Assembly (NCBI GenBank): GCA_050330635.1
Contig: JBHJNQ010000057.1
Coordinates: 62,001-126,000, forward strand
Direction: 5' to 3'
Source: CADEDH01 sp050330635
GTDB taxonomy: Bacteria; Actinomycetota; Acidimicrobiia; Acidimicrobiales; SZUA-35
Length of the DNA stretch: 64,000 nucleotides
Shown here: positions 8,177 through 16,216 of the stretch, in pieces
Layout: each line of letters opens with the position of its first letter
Position numbering within the stretch: the first letter of the stretch is position 1
Notes under the pieces: model-generated
Seen by the model: the letters and a program-made list of their open reading frames with translations, nothing else
What the model was told of the DNA's origin: nothing
Database searches by the model: none
Program-made: the position numbers and the translations under genes

Positions 8177-9421
8177 TCAGTCGCCCTGGGTACCGACGCG
8201 CAGATCCTTGAAGGCCACGTCGCGGTCGACGGAGATGTCCCGGGGCAACCCCAGGACCCGGTCGCCGATGATGTTCTTCTGGATCTCGTCGGTGCCGCCG
8301 GCGATGTTGGCGCTGAAGCTGCGAAGGGTGGAGTTGACCAACCGCTCGCTCTCCTCGGTCTCGGCGGACCAGGCCGCACCGGCCGGGCCGGCCAGGTTCT
8401 GCATGATCGAGCGGCTCATCCTGGCGATCTTGGCCCCGTGGAGCTTGCCGAGCGAACCGCCGGGACCGGGCGTTTTGCCCGCCTTCATCTCGGCCCTGGT
8501 GCGGAGGGAGACCAGGCTCTTGGTCGTCTCCTCGACGTAGATCCGCATCAGGTCCTGGCGGGTCACGGCGTCGTCGAGTCGGCCGTGGTTGCGGGCCGTC
8601 TTGATGAGGAAGTCGGCGGTCGGGGTCTTGATGCCCTCGCTGGAGCCGGTCCCGATGGCCACCCGCTCGTACATGAGCATGGCCGTGGCCAGCCGCCACC
8701 CGGCGTTGAGCTCCCCGATGAGGGCGTCGCGGGGCAGGCGGACATCGGTGAAGAAGATCTCGTTGAAGTGCCTGCCGCCATCGATCTGGTTGATAGGGCG
8801 GATCTCGACGCCGGGCGCCCGCATGTCGATGATGAACATCGAGATCCCGGCGTGCTTGGGCACGTCGGGGTCGGTGCGGGCGATGATGATGCCGTAGTCG
8901 GACACGTGGGCCAGCGTGGTCCACACCTTCTGACCGTTGAGGGTCCACTCGTCGCCATCGAGGACGGCCCTCGTCTGGAGGCTGGCCACGTCGGAGCCGG
9001 CGCCGGGCTCGGAGAACATCTGGCACCACACGGTGCGGGCGGCGACGGCATCGGGCAGGTAGGCCGCCTTCTGCTCGTGACTGCCGTACTCGACCAGCAT
9101 CGGCACACACATGCCGTGGCTGATGGTGAGCTGCCCCGTCATGTCGTGATGCTTGGCGTACTCCTCCCGCCAGATCCGCTCGTAGCTCTTGGGCAGGCCC
9201 TGGCCCCCGTACTCCTTCGGATAGGTGATCCCGGCCAGGCCGGCGTCCGCCACCTTCTGCTGGAACGCCTTGGCCGCCTCCAGCTCGTTCGCCCCCCGGG
9301 GATCGGGCAGCTCGAAGCGGAGGCCGGTTGCGTGCTCGGTCAGGAAGACCTGGCACCGGGCCCGGAACTCGTCCTCGGTCTCGGTCTCGGTCGGCGGGGC
9401 GTCGGTCTCGGTAGCGGTCAT
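8177..9421 (-). CDS. Acyl-CoA dehydrogenase
   Basis: A 414-residue FAD enzyme of the acyl-CoA dehydrogenase family. Visible blocks are the N-terminal all-helical domain (ITYPKEYGGQGLPKSYERI), the FAD/substrate signature WCQMFSEPGAGSDVASL (about residues 125-141), WTLNGQKVWTTLAHVSDY, and the C-terminal AGGTDEIQKNIIGDRVLGLP. The family oxidises acyl-CoA to enoyl-CoA and passes electrons to ETF. The sub-type resembles the long actinobacterial FadE proteins used for sterol or branched acyl chains, but the substrate is not determinable. The ATG at 9421 starts an acidic Thr/Glu-rich leader; a GAAGGA lies about 11 nt upstream. Confidence 0.9.
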   Translation of the reverse strand: MTATETDAPPTETETEDEFRARCQVFLTEHATGLRFELPDPRGANELEAAKAFQQKVADAGLAGITYPKEYGGQGLPKSYERIWREEYAKHHDMTGQLTISHGMCVPMLVEYGSHEQKAAYLPDAVAARTVWCQMFSEPGAGSDVASLQTRAVLDGDEWTLNGQKVWTTLAHVSDYGIIIARTDPDVPKHAGISMFIIDMRAPGVEIRPINQIDGGRHFNEIFFTDVRLPRDALIGELNAGWRLATAMLMYERVAIGTGSSEGIKTPTADFLIKTARNHGRLDDAVTRQDLMRIYVEETTKSLVSLRTRAEMKAGKTPGPGGSLGKLHGAKIARMSRSIMQNLAGPAGAAWSAETEESERLVNSTLRSFSANIAGGTDEIQKNIIGDRVLGLPRDISVDRDVAFKDLRVGTQGD

Positions 9422-9563
9422 GGAGGGCGTCGTCCTTCGCTGGTCGTGGGGGTACGTCGTGGGTCGAGGGCACCGTCGGGAGGGCCGCAGACCTTCGCCG
9501 GCAGCCGGGCCGCCGCGGTTCGACAGGTTCAACAGTGGCACAGATCGGCGGGACCGGCCCAGC

Positions 9564-11087
9564 TCACCCCCAAGCACGGTCCAGGGCGGCAGGGAGCTCC
9601 TCACACCACTGGATCAGATCGTGGCCCGAGACCCGCTCGGTGAAGTGATGGGGCGCCCGGTGGAGGTGCAGGAGGCCGGCCCAGGCCCCGGTCGCCTGGA
9701 AGAACCCGTCCTCGAGGGTGCCGGCGCACAGATGGACCATCGGGTGTGTCTCGGCGTCCCACCGTGTGGTCGGCTCCGGCGGCGTGCCGGTGCTGAAGGC
9801 GAAGACATGACCGAAACGCTGGGGGTGGAGCCGGGCCACGGCGAGCGCATGGCCCCCGCCGTCGCTGCAACCGAACACCGCCCTCCGGTGGCGCTCGGTC
9901 GGTACCCCGAGCTCGTCCTCGGCCCATCGGGCCAGCTCGTCGACGAAGAACCGCTGGTGGGAATCGAAGCGCCTGTCGTCGTAGCCGAGCAGGTACTCGA
10001 GGGCCCGCTGATTGCCCCTGATCCGATCGGCGGGGGCGGCATGGGCCGCCACGACGACCACTCGAGGACACGCCCCGGCCTCGATGGCGGCATCCAGGCG
10101 GCGGGCGTAGGGGGCGAACATGTTGCCGTCGGTGGCGTACACGACCGGCACGTCCTCGCCGAGCGTGTGGTCGGGAGGACGGTAGACCGTAACCGTCCGC
10201 GGCCCGCCCAGGGCGGCCGACTCCACGGCATGGTCGTAGGTCGAGCCGACGAGGGGATCGTTCGACGGCAGCTCCGGCGGGGCGGCGGCACCGCGGAACC
10301 GGCCGTCGTGCGAGCCTCGGGAGACGCTGAGGTTGGCGCTGCCGTCGAGGGGGGTGAAGGTGTAGGTGATGACCGCCTCGTCGAGCCGTTCGACGCGCAC
10401 CGACAGGGCGTGGAGCCCCTCGCCGACCTCCCAGCTCGGGATGGGGAAGACGGGGGTGACGGCCACGGGGACGTCCGATTCGGCCACGAAGGTCAGGATG
10501 CCGCCGTCGGCCCAGGCGGAGGCCCCCTCCGCCTCCCGCCGGGCCCGGAGTTCGTCGGGATCCGGGTCGGTCCAGACCCGGCACCAGCGCTGGCCCCGGG
10601 GCAAGGCCCCGGTCTCCGTGGCCCGCTCCCGGGCCAGCTGGCGCGACAGCTCGCTCATGCGTCGGCGCAGCTCGGCCAGGGTTGGGACACCGAGGGCCAC
10701 CCGCTCGGCGTCGTCGATCGTGGGATCGACGGGGGGTTGGACGATGTCGCCCTGATGCTCGACCATGACGGTGCCGTAGAGCTGGGCCCGGCCCTGGTAC
10801 AGGGCGATCTTGTCGACCGCCTCGGCGTGGACCACCCCGGCCCCGTCGATGCCGTCATCGTGGGCCCGCCGGGAAAGGCGGGCCACCTCCATCAGGTCCT
10901 CGGCCATCCCCGAAACGGCGAGGAACCGGGCCGCCCGCAGCGCATCGACGCCGGTGGCCAGGCGCAGACGGGGGTGGTGGCGTAGCCGATCGACGAGGCC
11001 GAGGCGGGCCAGCTCGTCCGCCCCCTCCGCCTCGGTCAGGAGGATCGGGAGATCATCGCCGCCGGCCGTGCCCGCTGCCCCGCTCAT
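9564..11087 (-). CDS. DUF6624-like domain fused to an esterase-D-type alpha/beta hydrolase
   Basis: A 507-residue protein with two recognisable parts. Residues about 20-145 resemble the DUF6624 family (DALRAARFLAVSG, HAEAVDKIALYQGRAQLYGT, then a DIVQPPVDP segment). Residues about 280-507 are a putative-esterase/enterochelin-esterase fold, with GPRTVTVYRPPDH, the nucleophile elbow VFGCSDGGGHAL and a C-terminal VSGHDLIQW histidine. A middle beta-rich segment links them. No signal peptide is visible, so it is probably cytosolic. The substrate is unknown. The start at 11087 carries a TAGGGT box 7 nt upstream, and the methyltransferase at 11172 is divergent. Confidence 0.75.
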   Translation of the reverse strand: MSGAAGTAGGDDLPILLTEAEGADELARLGLVDRLRHHPRLRLATGVDALRAARFLAVSGMAEDLMEVARLSRRAHDDGIDGAGVVHAEAVDKIALYQGRAQLYGTVMVEHQGDIVQPPVDPTIDDAERVALGVPTLAELRRRMSELSRQLARERATETGALPRGQRWCRVWTDPDPDELRARREAEGASAWADGGILTFVAESDVPVAVTPVFPIPSWEVGEGLHALSVRVERLDEAVITYTFTPLDGSANLSVSRGSHDGRFRGAAAPPELPSNDPLVGSTYDHAVESAALGGPRTVTVYRPPDHTLGEDVPVVYATDGNMFAPYARRLDAAIEAGACPRVVVVAAHAAPADRIRGNQRALEYLLGYDDRRFDSHQRFFVDELARWAEDELGVPTERHRRAVFGCSDGGGHALAVARLHPQRFGHVFAFSTGTPPEPTTRWDAETHPMVHLCAGTLEDGFFQATGAWAGLLHLHRAPHHFTERVSGHDLIQWCEELPAALDRAWG

Positions 11088-11094
11088 GCCCCGG

Positions 11095-11100
11095 ACCCTA
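11095..11100 (-). promoter_or_regulatory. -10 box, leaderless type (TAGGGT)
   Basis: TAGGGT lies 7 nt upstream of the ATG at 11087. Confidence 0.5.
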
Positions 11101-11159
11101 CCGCACACCGACGACGTCGTCCGATCCGTCCGGTGGTCGCGCCGTCACCCGTCGGCTGG

Positions 11160-11165
11160 CAGACT
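11160..11165 (+). promoter_or_regulatory. -10 box, leaderless type (CAGACT)
   Basis: CAGACT is followed by 6 nt and the ATG at 11172. The identical hexamer precedes the starts at 53690 and 55507. Confidence 0.4.
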
Positions 11166-11171
11166 CCGATC

Positions 11172-11948
11172 ATGGACCACCGCCCTCTCGTGCGCCACCA
11201 GTTCGGGGCCAACGCCGCCAACTACGCCACCAGCCCGGTCCACGCCAGCGGTGCCAGCCTGGCCCTGGTGGTCGAGTTGCTCCAGCCCCAAACCCACTGG
11301 CACGCTCTCGACGTGGCCACCGCCGCCGGTCACACGGCGTTCGCCCTGGCCCCCCACGTGGCCACGGTGGTGGCTAGCGACGTCACCCCGGAGATGCTCG
11401 CCATCGCCGGGGCCGGGGCCGCCGAACGGGGCCTCGGCAACGTCTCGTTCGAGCCGGCCGACGCCGAGGACCTGCCCTTCGCCGACGACCGGTTCGACGT
11501 CGTGACCTGCCGCATCGCCGCCCATCACTTCCCCCGACCCGACCGCTTCGTGGCCGAGGTGGCCCGGGTCCTGCGGCCAGGCGGCCGCTTCGGCCTGGTC
11601 GACAACATGGTCGACACCGCGGCGTCGACCTTCGTCAACCGTCTCGAGCGGCGCCGCGACCCCAGCCATGTCCGGGCCCTGGCCTTGGAGGAGTGGCTCG
11701 AGTTGCTGACGGGGGCGGGGCTGCGGCCCGTGGCGAGGGAGCTCACGGTCAAGCGGATGGTGTTCAGCGTCTGGGCCGACAACATGAACGTGGCCGAGGA
11801 GGTCCGGGGCGAGCTCCTGGAGGCGCTCGAGCACGCCCCCGGGCCGGCCGCCGCCTATCTCCGACCCGAGCTGGGCCGACCCGGCGACCAGGATGCCGCC
11901 GCCTTCCACCTCACCGAGGGCATCATCGTGGCCGAGGCACCGGCGTGA
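11172..11948 (+). CDS. UbiE-like class I SAM methyltransferase
   Basis: A 258-residue methyltransferase. The SAM motif is HALDVATAAGHTAFALAPHV (about residue 44), then VVASDVTPEML, the acidic DAEDLPFADDRFDVVTCRIA motif IV, and ARVLRPGGRFGLVDN (motif VI). The order is that of UbiE/Methyltransf_11 enzymes acting on small hydrophobic molecules. The canonical glycine-rich loop is changed to VATAAGHTA, which still fits the motif spacing. It is divergently transcribed from the esterase fusion, sharing a 84-bp promoter region. Confidence 0.85.
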   Translation: MDHRPLVRHQFGANAANYATSPVHASGASLALVVELLQPQTHWHALDVATAAGHTAFALAPHVATVVASDVTPEMLAIAGAGAAERGLGNVSFEPADAEDLPFADDRFDVVTCRIAAHHFPRPDRFVAEVARVLRPGGRFGLVDNMVDTAASTFVNRLERRRDPSHVRALALEEWLELLTGAGLRPVARELTVKRMVFSVWADNMNVAEEVRGELLEALEHAPGPAAAYLRPELGRPGDQDAAAFHLTEGIIVAEAPA

Positions 11949-12062
11949 CGGCCCCGATGACCGGGTTCGGCCGGGAGGACCACGGCGCCGGACGCGACGA
12001 CGAGCGTCTCCTGGTCGGCCAACGATTCCAGCATGGTGCCACGGAGAGGTGGCATGACGAGG

Positions 12063-12629
12063 TCACGACTCGGTGAACGGCAACGGCTTCCAGAGATCGA
12101 GGACCCGGCCGATCACGGATAGGGCCAGGGCGTGCCGGATCTCGCCCCTCCGGGCCGCCGCCACCACCTGATCGTCCGTCATGCGGACGATCTCGATGTG
12201 TTCGCCATCGCCCGGCGCAGCGTCGGCCTCCGGGGTCACCCCCTCGACCAGCCAGTGGTGGCACAGGTGATCGTGGAAAGCGGGGTTCGGTTCCACCGCC
12301 CCCAGGTACCGCCAGCGACCACCGCCGTAGCCGGTCTCCTCCAGCAGCTCGCGCCGGATGGCGGTGCCGTGGTCCTCGCCTTCGTCGACCATCCCGCCCG
12401 GGGTCTCGAGCGTCGAATAGCCGACGCCGAAGCGGAACTGGCGGACCATGACATGTCGGCCCTCGGCATCGATGGCCACGCAGTTCACCCAGTCGACCGA
12501 CTCGAGGACCAGGCGGTCGAACGACCGACCGGAGACGGGGTGACGGAGCGTGTCGAACCGGGTGCGGAACAGCACCAGGTCGTCGGCGTAGCGGGAGCCC
12601 AGATGATCCCAGGCGAGCGGGTCGGTCAT
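12063..12629 (-). CDS. Nudix hydrolase
   Basis: A 188-residue Nudix protein with a complete Nudix box (G-x5-E-x7-REUxEExGU) starting at GMVDEGEDHGTAIRRELLEE, near residue 81. The N-terminal part resembles ADP-ribose/nucleotide-sugar pyrophosphatases (HVMVRQFRFGVGYSTLETPG). These enzymes hydrolyse nucleoside diphosphate derivatives with Mg(II). It converges on the methyltransferase at 11948. The start at 12629 carries a CAGGCT box 6 nt upstream. Confidence 0.9.
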   Translation of the reverse strand: MTDPLAWDHLGSRYADDLVLFRTRFDTLRHPVSGRSFDRLVLESVDWVNCVAIDAEGRHVMVRQFRFGVGYSTLETPGGMVDEGEDHGTAIRRELLEETGYGGGRWRYLGAVEPNPAFHDHLCHHWLVEGVTPEADAAPGDGEHIEIVRMTDDQVVAAARRGEIRHALALSVIGRVLDLWKPLPFTES

Positions 12630-12635
12630 CCTGTC

Positions 12636-12641
12636 AGCCTG
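12636..12641 (-). promoter_or_regulatory. -10 box, leaderless type (CAGGCT)
   Basis: CAGGCT lies 6 nt upstream of the Nudix ATG at 12629. Confidence 0.4.
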
Positions 12642-12657
12642 CCAGGCTCTGCTCGGG

Positions 12658-12663
12658 CATGCT
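12658..12663 (+). promoter_or_regulatory. possible -10 box of the acetyltransferase remnant (CATGCT)
   Basis: CATGCT lies 6 nt upstream of the ATG at 12670, suggesting that the promoter survived the loss of the gene body. Confidence 0.3.
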
Positions 12664-12669
12664 CTGCCC

Positions 12670-12840
12670 ATGGTCCGCTCCATCGACGATCTCGTGATCC
12701 GCCCGGACACGGCCGACGACGGTCCGGCGCTGGCGGCCCTGGGGCTCCGGCCGGTCGGCGTGTTCCCCCAGGCCGGACGGAAGTTCGATCGGTGGCACGA
12801 CCTCGGATTCTGGCATCGCCTTGGTCCAGTCGATCCTCCG
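12670..12840 (+). pseudogene. GNAT acetyltransferase remnant (N- and C-terminal stubs joined)
   Basis: The first 24 or so codons (IDDLVIRPDTADDGPAL) look like the beta-1/alpha-1 start of a GNAT N-acetyltransferase. They run straight into GLRPVGVFPQAGRKFDRWHD and LGFWHR, the typical C-terminal strand of phosphinothricin-type GNAT enzymes. About 100 residues, including the acetyl-CoA-binding motif, are missing. The frame stays open to 13296 only because it becomes antisense to the DUF35 gene. I read it as an internal-deletion pseudogene. Confidence 0.65.
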
Positions 12841-12894
12841 TCGGACACGAGCCGTCGAGGCCGGACCCGAGCTTCGGGGCGACCAACGGTCTCC

Positions 12895-13299
12895 CTAGAT
12901 GGGGGTGAACCGGGGCAGGGCGCTGCCCTCGCCCGTGTCGTCCCACACCACCCTGACCCTGGAGTCGATGGCCACGTCGGCGGGGTCGCAGTCGACGATG
13001 TTGGTCATGACCCGTGGCCCCTCGTCGAGCTCGACATAGGCATAGACGTAGGGGGTGGCGTCGCGCCACCGACCCTGGCTCTGGTGGACGACGGTGTAGC
13101 TGTAGACCGACCCTTCACCGGTGGCGTCGAACCAGCTCAGGTCGAAGCTGGAGCAGATGGGGCACACGGCTCGGGGCCACCACACCACCGTGTCGCACGA
13201 TCCGCAACGCTGGAGGGTGAACCGACCCTCGGCGGTGGCGGCCCAGAACGGGGCGGAGTCCTCGTTGGTGCGAGGAGGTTTGGCCGGCAGTCCTGACAT
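12895..13299 (-). CDS. DUF35 zinc-ribbon/OB-fold acyl-CoA-associated protein
   Basis: A 134-residue protein with the DUF35 architecture: an N-terminal helix, a rubredoxin-like zinc ribbon (CGSC near residue 32 and CPIC near 46), and an OB fold ending VVWDDTGEG. DUF35 proteins bind and activate thiolase-like or hydratase partners; in steroid side-chain catabolism a DUF35 subunit pairs with the aldolase Ltp2. It begins 2 nt after the stop of the thiolase-like gene, and its GGGAG Shine-Dalgarno lies inside that gene's last codons, which indicates co-translation and a protein complex. Confidence 0.88.
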   Translation of the reverse strand: MSGLPAKPPRTNEDSAPFWAATAEGRFTLQRCGSCDTVVWWPRAVCPICSSFDLSWFDATGEGSVYSYTVVHQSQGRWRDATPYVYAYVELDEGPRVMTNIVDCDPADVAIDSRVRVVWDDTGEGSALPRFTPI

Positions 13300-13301
13300 C
13301 T

Positions 13302-14465
13302 CTAGAGCTCCCTTGCGATGACGAGGGTGGCACTGCCCATGCGGCCGGCCAGCGAGCCGCCCGTGCCGTGGACCAGGGCGAGATCGCAGTCGGGTACCTG
13401 CACGGCCTCGTGGGCCTCACCCCGCAGTTGGCGTACCGCTTCGAGGATCTTGGTCATGCCGCCCCGGTTGCCGGGATGGTTGCTGCACAGCCCGCCTCCG
13501 TCGGTGTTGAACGGGAGCCCGCCGTGGGGAGCCTGGAGGTTGCCGTCGGTGACGAACGCCCCGCCCTTGCCCTTCTGGCAGAAGCCGAGATCCTCGACGG
13601 TCTGGAGCACGGTGATGGTGAACGAGTCGTAGATCGAGGCGTAGTCGATGTCGGCCGGGGTGACCCCGGCCTCCTCGAACGCCAGCGGACCCGACCACAC
13701 CGCCCCGGTGTGGGTGAGGTCGATGCGGCCGTTGGCCGTGCCCTTCGTCGCCTCGCCGGCACCGAGGATCGGCACGCAGTGCCGGTCGAGGTCCCGGGCG
13801 ATCTCGGGACTGACGACCACCACTGCGCCCCCACCGTCGGTGATCACGCAGCAGTCCATCCGGTGGAGTGGATCGGCGATGACCGGCGAGTCGAGCACCT
13901 CCTCGATCGTCACCACCTCGCGCAGCATGGCGTGAGGATTGTGCTGGGCGTGGGTGGAGGCCGCCACCTTGATGGCGGCCAGCTGCTCGCTTGTGGTACC
14001 GAACTCGTGCATGTGACGGCGGGCGGCGAGGGCGTAGTTGGCGACCACCGTGTTGCCGAACAGGTTCTCGAAGTCGGACTCCGGTCCCGATCCCCCGCCG
14101 CCGCCGCCGGGTCCGCGACCCCCGGTGCGGGGCTTGCCGGCCAAGCTGACGAGGGCCACGCTGCACTTACCGGCGGCGATGGCCGCCGCCGCGTGGTTGA
14201 CGTGGGCCACGTACGACGATCCCCCCATCTCGGTCGAGTCGGTATACCGGGCCGCAATGCCGAGGTAGTCGATCATCGACAAGGTGCCGAAACCCGGCGA
14301 GTCACCGGCGCCGAAGTAGGCGTCGACATCGCCCATGGTCAGCCCGGCATCGTGCAGGGCGCCGACGCACACCCGGGCGTGGATCTCCATCAGCGACTGG
14401 TCCGGCAGATGCCGGCCGGGGTGCTCGAACGCCCCGGCGATGCAGGCCTTGCCCCTGATGCTCAT
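13302..14465 (-). CDS. Thiolase-fold lipid-transfer/Ltp2-like protein (probable retro-aldolase)
   Basis: A 387-residue thiolase-superfamily protein of the SCP-x/lipid-transfer type. The nucleophilic cysteine of true thiolases is missing: the position reads TEMGGSSYVAHVNH. The C-terminal catalytic cysteine motif is also absent (LVHGTGGSLAGRMG). The HP-containing loop GGGLCSNHPGNRGGM is kept. Loss of both cysteines plus a DUF35 partner matches Ltp2-like aldolases, which cleave beta-hydroxyacyl-CoA side chains without thiolysis; that function is inference. A flexible glycine run (GPGGGGGGSG) sits at about residue 120. A strong GGGAGGAG Shine-Dalgarno precedes the ATG at 14465. Confidence 0.82.
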   Translation of the reverse strand: MSIRGKACIAGAFEHPGRHLPDQSLMEIHARVCVGALHDAGLTMGDVDAYFGAGDSPGFGTLSMIDYLGIAARYTDSTEMGGSSYVAHVNHAAAAIAAGKCSVALVSLAGKPRTGGRGPGGGGGGSGPESDFENLFGNTVVANYALAARRHMHEFGTTSEQLAAIKVAASTHAQHNPHAMLREVVTIEEVLDSPVIADPLHRMDCCVITDGGGAVVVVSPEIARDLDRHCVPILGAGEATKGTANGRIDLTHTGAVWSGPLAFEEAGVTPADIDYASIYDSFTITVLQTVEDLGFCQKGKGGAFVTDGNLQAPHGGLPFNTDGGGLCSNHPGNRGGMTKILEAVRQLRGEAHEAVQVPDCDLALVHGTGGSLAGRMGSATLVIAREL

Positions 14466-14615
14466 GTCGCTCTCCTCCCTGTGGTCCGTCGAGTGTAGGT
14501 GACCGGCCGGGTCAGGGTCAGCGTGAGTCGTTGCCGACACCATCGCCCACCTCCGATCGGGCTGCCGGTCGAGGTGCTTCGCAGACGAAGTCGATGGCGT
14601 CGCCCGACCCCGGCG

Positions 14616-16037
14616 TCAGTTGCCGTTGGTCGACCAGTGCCAGGGCTCACTGGGCAGGTTGGACAAGCCGTAGCGGGCGGCATTGGCCTTCAACCAGTTC
14701 CAACCTCCGCCCGAGCGGGACCGGATGAGGCTCCCGTTGTAGGTGAAGTCGATGGCCAGGCCCCGCTCGTGCATCGAGCGTCCCGGACGTGCCGTCGGCG
14801 GGCTGCACCGGCTGGCCGGCATCTCGTAGATGGCGTAGTTGCTCGTGCCACAGTTCGCCCGCCGGGTGGCGATCTGCGCCGATGCGCTCCGGTAGCCGCC
14901 ACCGCCGAGATCGAGTCCGGCGGCGGCAGCGTCGGCGAGGAGCTGACGGACCGGATCGACGATCGACTGGTGCACGTAGATGCCGTTGCCGGCGTAGGCG
15001 ATCTCGTCCTCGCCCACCACGTCGGGCACGGCAACGTCCGACACCGGGACCGGGCCCGGGGCCGGCGAGGCGGCCAGCTGGGACGCCAGGGCGTCGGTGT
15101 CACCGACGGGGGCCTCACCGCCGAGGGCGGCCCGCTCCGCCAGGAGATGGTCGAGGCGGCGCTCAGCGGCCGCCGTGACTCGGCCCTGAGCAGCCTGGTC
15201 CCGCTCGAGCGTCTCGAGCTCCTGCTGGCCGAACTGCTGGAGGTGCTCGGCCTCGGCCACCGCCTCGATGGCCTCACGGCGGCGGGCGTCGAGATCCTCC
15301 TGCGCCGCCCGCAGGTCCTCGATCAGTTCGAGGTCGGTCTTGGTGGCGTAGACCCGCATCTGCTCCATTCGCAGCACGCGATTGGGGTCACCATGGATCA
15401 GCAGTGCCGCTCGGCCCGACTCGTCGCCGGTGAAGGTACGGATGGCGGCCGCCTCCACCGCGACCTCGACCACCGCCACCTCCTCCTCGGCCGCCGCCAC
15501 TTCGGCCTCGGTGTCGGCCACGTGCTGCCGGGCCGCCGCCAGCTGCTCGTCGGCGGCCGCCACCTTTGCCCGCTGGGCCTCGACCTGGCCGCGCAGGACG
15601 GCCACGGCATTGGTCAGGTCGCCCAGCTCGGCGTTGGCGGCGTCGACCTCGCGGGCCTTGGCCGCCTGCTCGGCATCGACCGCCGGCCCCTCCATCGTGG
15701 CGGGAGCGGCGGTGGACGCCGTCGACGACGGGGGGCTGGCGGGGGTTGTGGCCGGAGAGCTCGTTCTGGCCGTCGTCGCCGTGGCCGCAGCCGTCGTGGC
15801 CGTGGTCGCCGGAGCGGTCGACGTGGTCGAGGCCTGGGTGGTGCTGGCTGCGGTCGACGGCGGAGCCGTCGACGACGGGTCGGTCGTGGTCGTCGACCCC
15901 GTCGTGGTGGTCGTCGAGTCTTGGGCTCCACCGGGTAACGCCCCGAGACCGACCAGGAGGACGGCGACGCCGACCACTCTCACGATCTTTCCCTCGCCCC
16001 TGGTTGTGCCCGGCCAGTGACGGGTAAATCCGGCCAT
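14616..16037 (-). CDS. Secreted VanY-like D-Ala-D-Ala carboxypeptidase (peptidase M15B) with coiled coil
   Basis: A 473-residue exported protein. A hydrophobic signal/anchor lies at about residues 20-40, followed by an 80-residue Ser/Thr/Ala low-complexity linker, a long coiled coil (about 130-310, heptad-like AEVAAAEEEVAVVEVAVE), and an M15 domain. Its zinc ligands are visible in GRSMHERGLAIDF (His and Asp) and EPWHWS (His); GGYRSAS is the substrate-binding loop. It probably trims peptidoglycan stem peptides. The ATG at 16037 has GGAGGG 10 nt upstream. A GTG at 15983 with GAGGGAAAG upstream is an equally credible start that would give a shorter signal peptide. Confidence 0.87.
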   Translation of the reverse strand: MAGFTRHWPGTTRGEGKIVRVVGVAVLLVGLGALPGGAQDSTTTTTGSTTTTDPSSTAPPSTAASTTQASTTSTAPATTATTAAATATTARTSSPATTPASPPSSTASTAAPATMEGPAVDAEQAAKAREVDAANAELGDLTNAVAVLRGQVEAQRAKVAAADEQLAAARQHVADTEAEVAAAEEEVAVVEVAVEAAAIRTFTGDESGRAALLIHGDPNRVLRMEQMRVYATKTDLELIEDLRAAQEDLDARRREAIEAVAEAEHLQQFGQQELETLERDQAAQGRVTAAAERRLDHLLAERAALGGEAPVGDTDALASQLAASPAPGPVPVSDVAVPDVVGEDEIAYAGNGIYVHQSIVDPVRQLLADAAAAGLDLGGGGYRSASAQIATRRANCGTSNYAIYEMPASRCSPPTARPGRSMHERGLAIDFTYNGSLIRSRSGGGWNWLKANAARYGLSNLPSEPWHWSTNGN

Positions 16038-16216
16038 GTACGGCATTCCCTCCGCCGAGAATGAAACGTATTCGTCACGAACCTAGCCCGACCAGGGCCC
16101 GTCTGCACCGCCAAGGGCCCACAATCAGTGGCGCCGACCCCGATCGCCGCCCGGCCGTCGGTGCACTAGATTCGCCCCCGCAAGGTCCCCGACCGGGGGG
16201 CTGGGAAGGGGAGCCG

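Noticed and set aside
11855..12055. Small minus-strand gene after the Nudix gene (MLESLADQETLVVASGAVVL)
   Set aside because: The start looks protein-like, but the frame runs into the antisense of the methyltransferase and no family fits. Could be another remnant; not supported enough.
12670..13296. A 208-residue protein continuing from the acetyltransferase stub
   Set aside because: After about residue 57 the sequence is antisense to the DUF35 gene and has no protein likeness.
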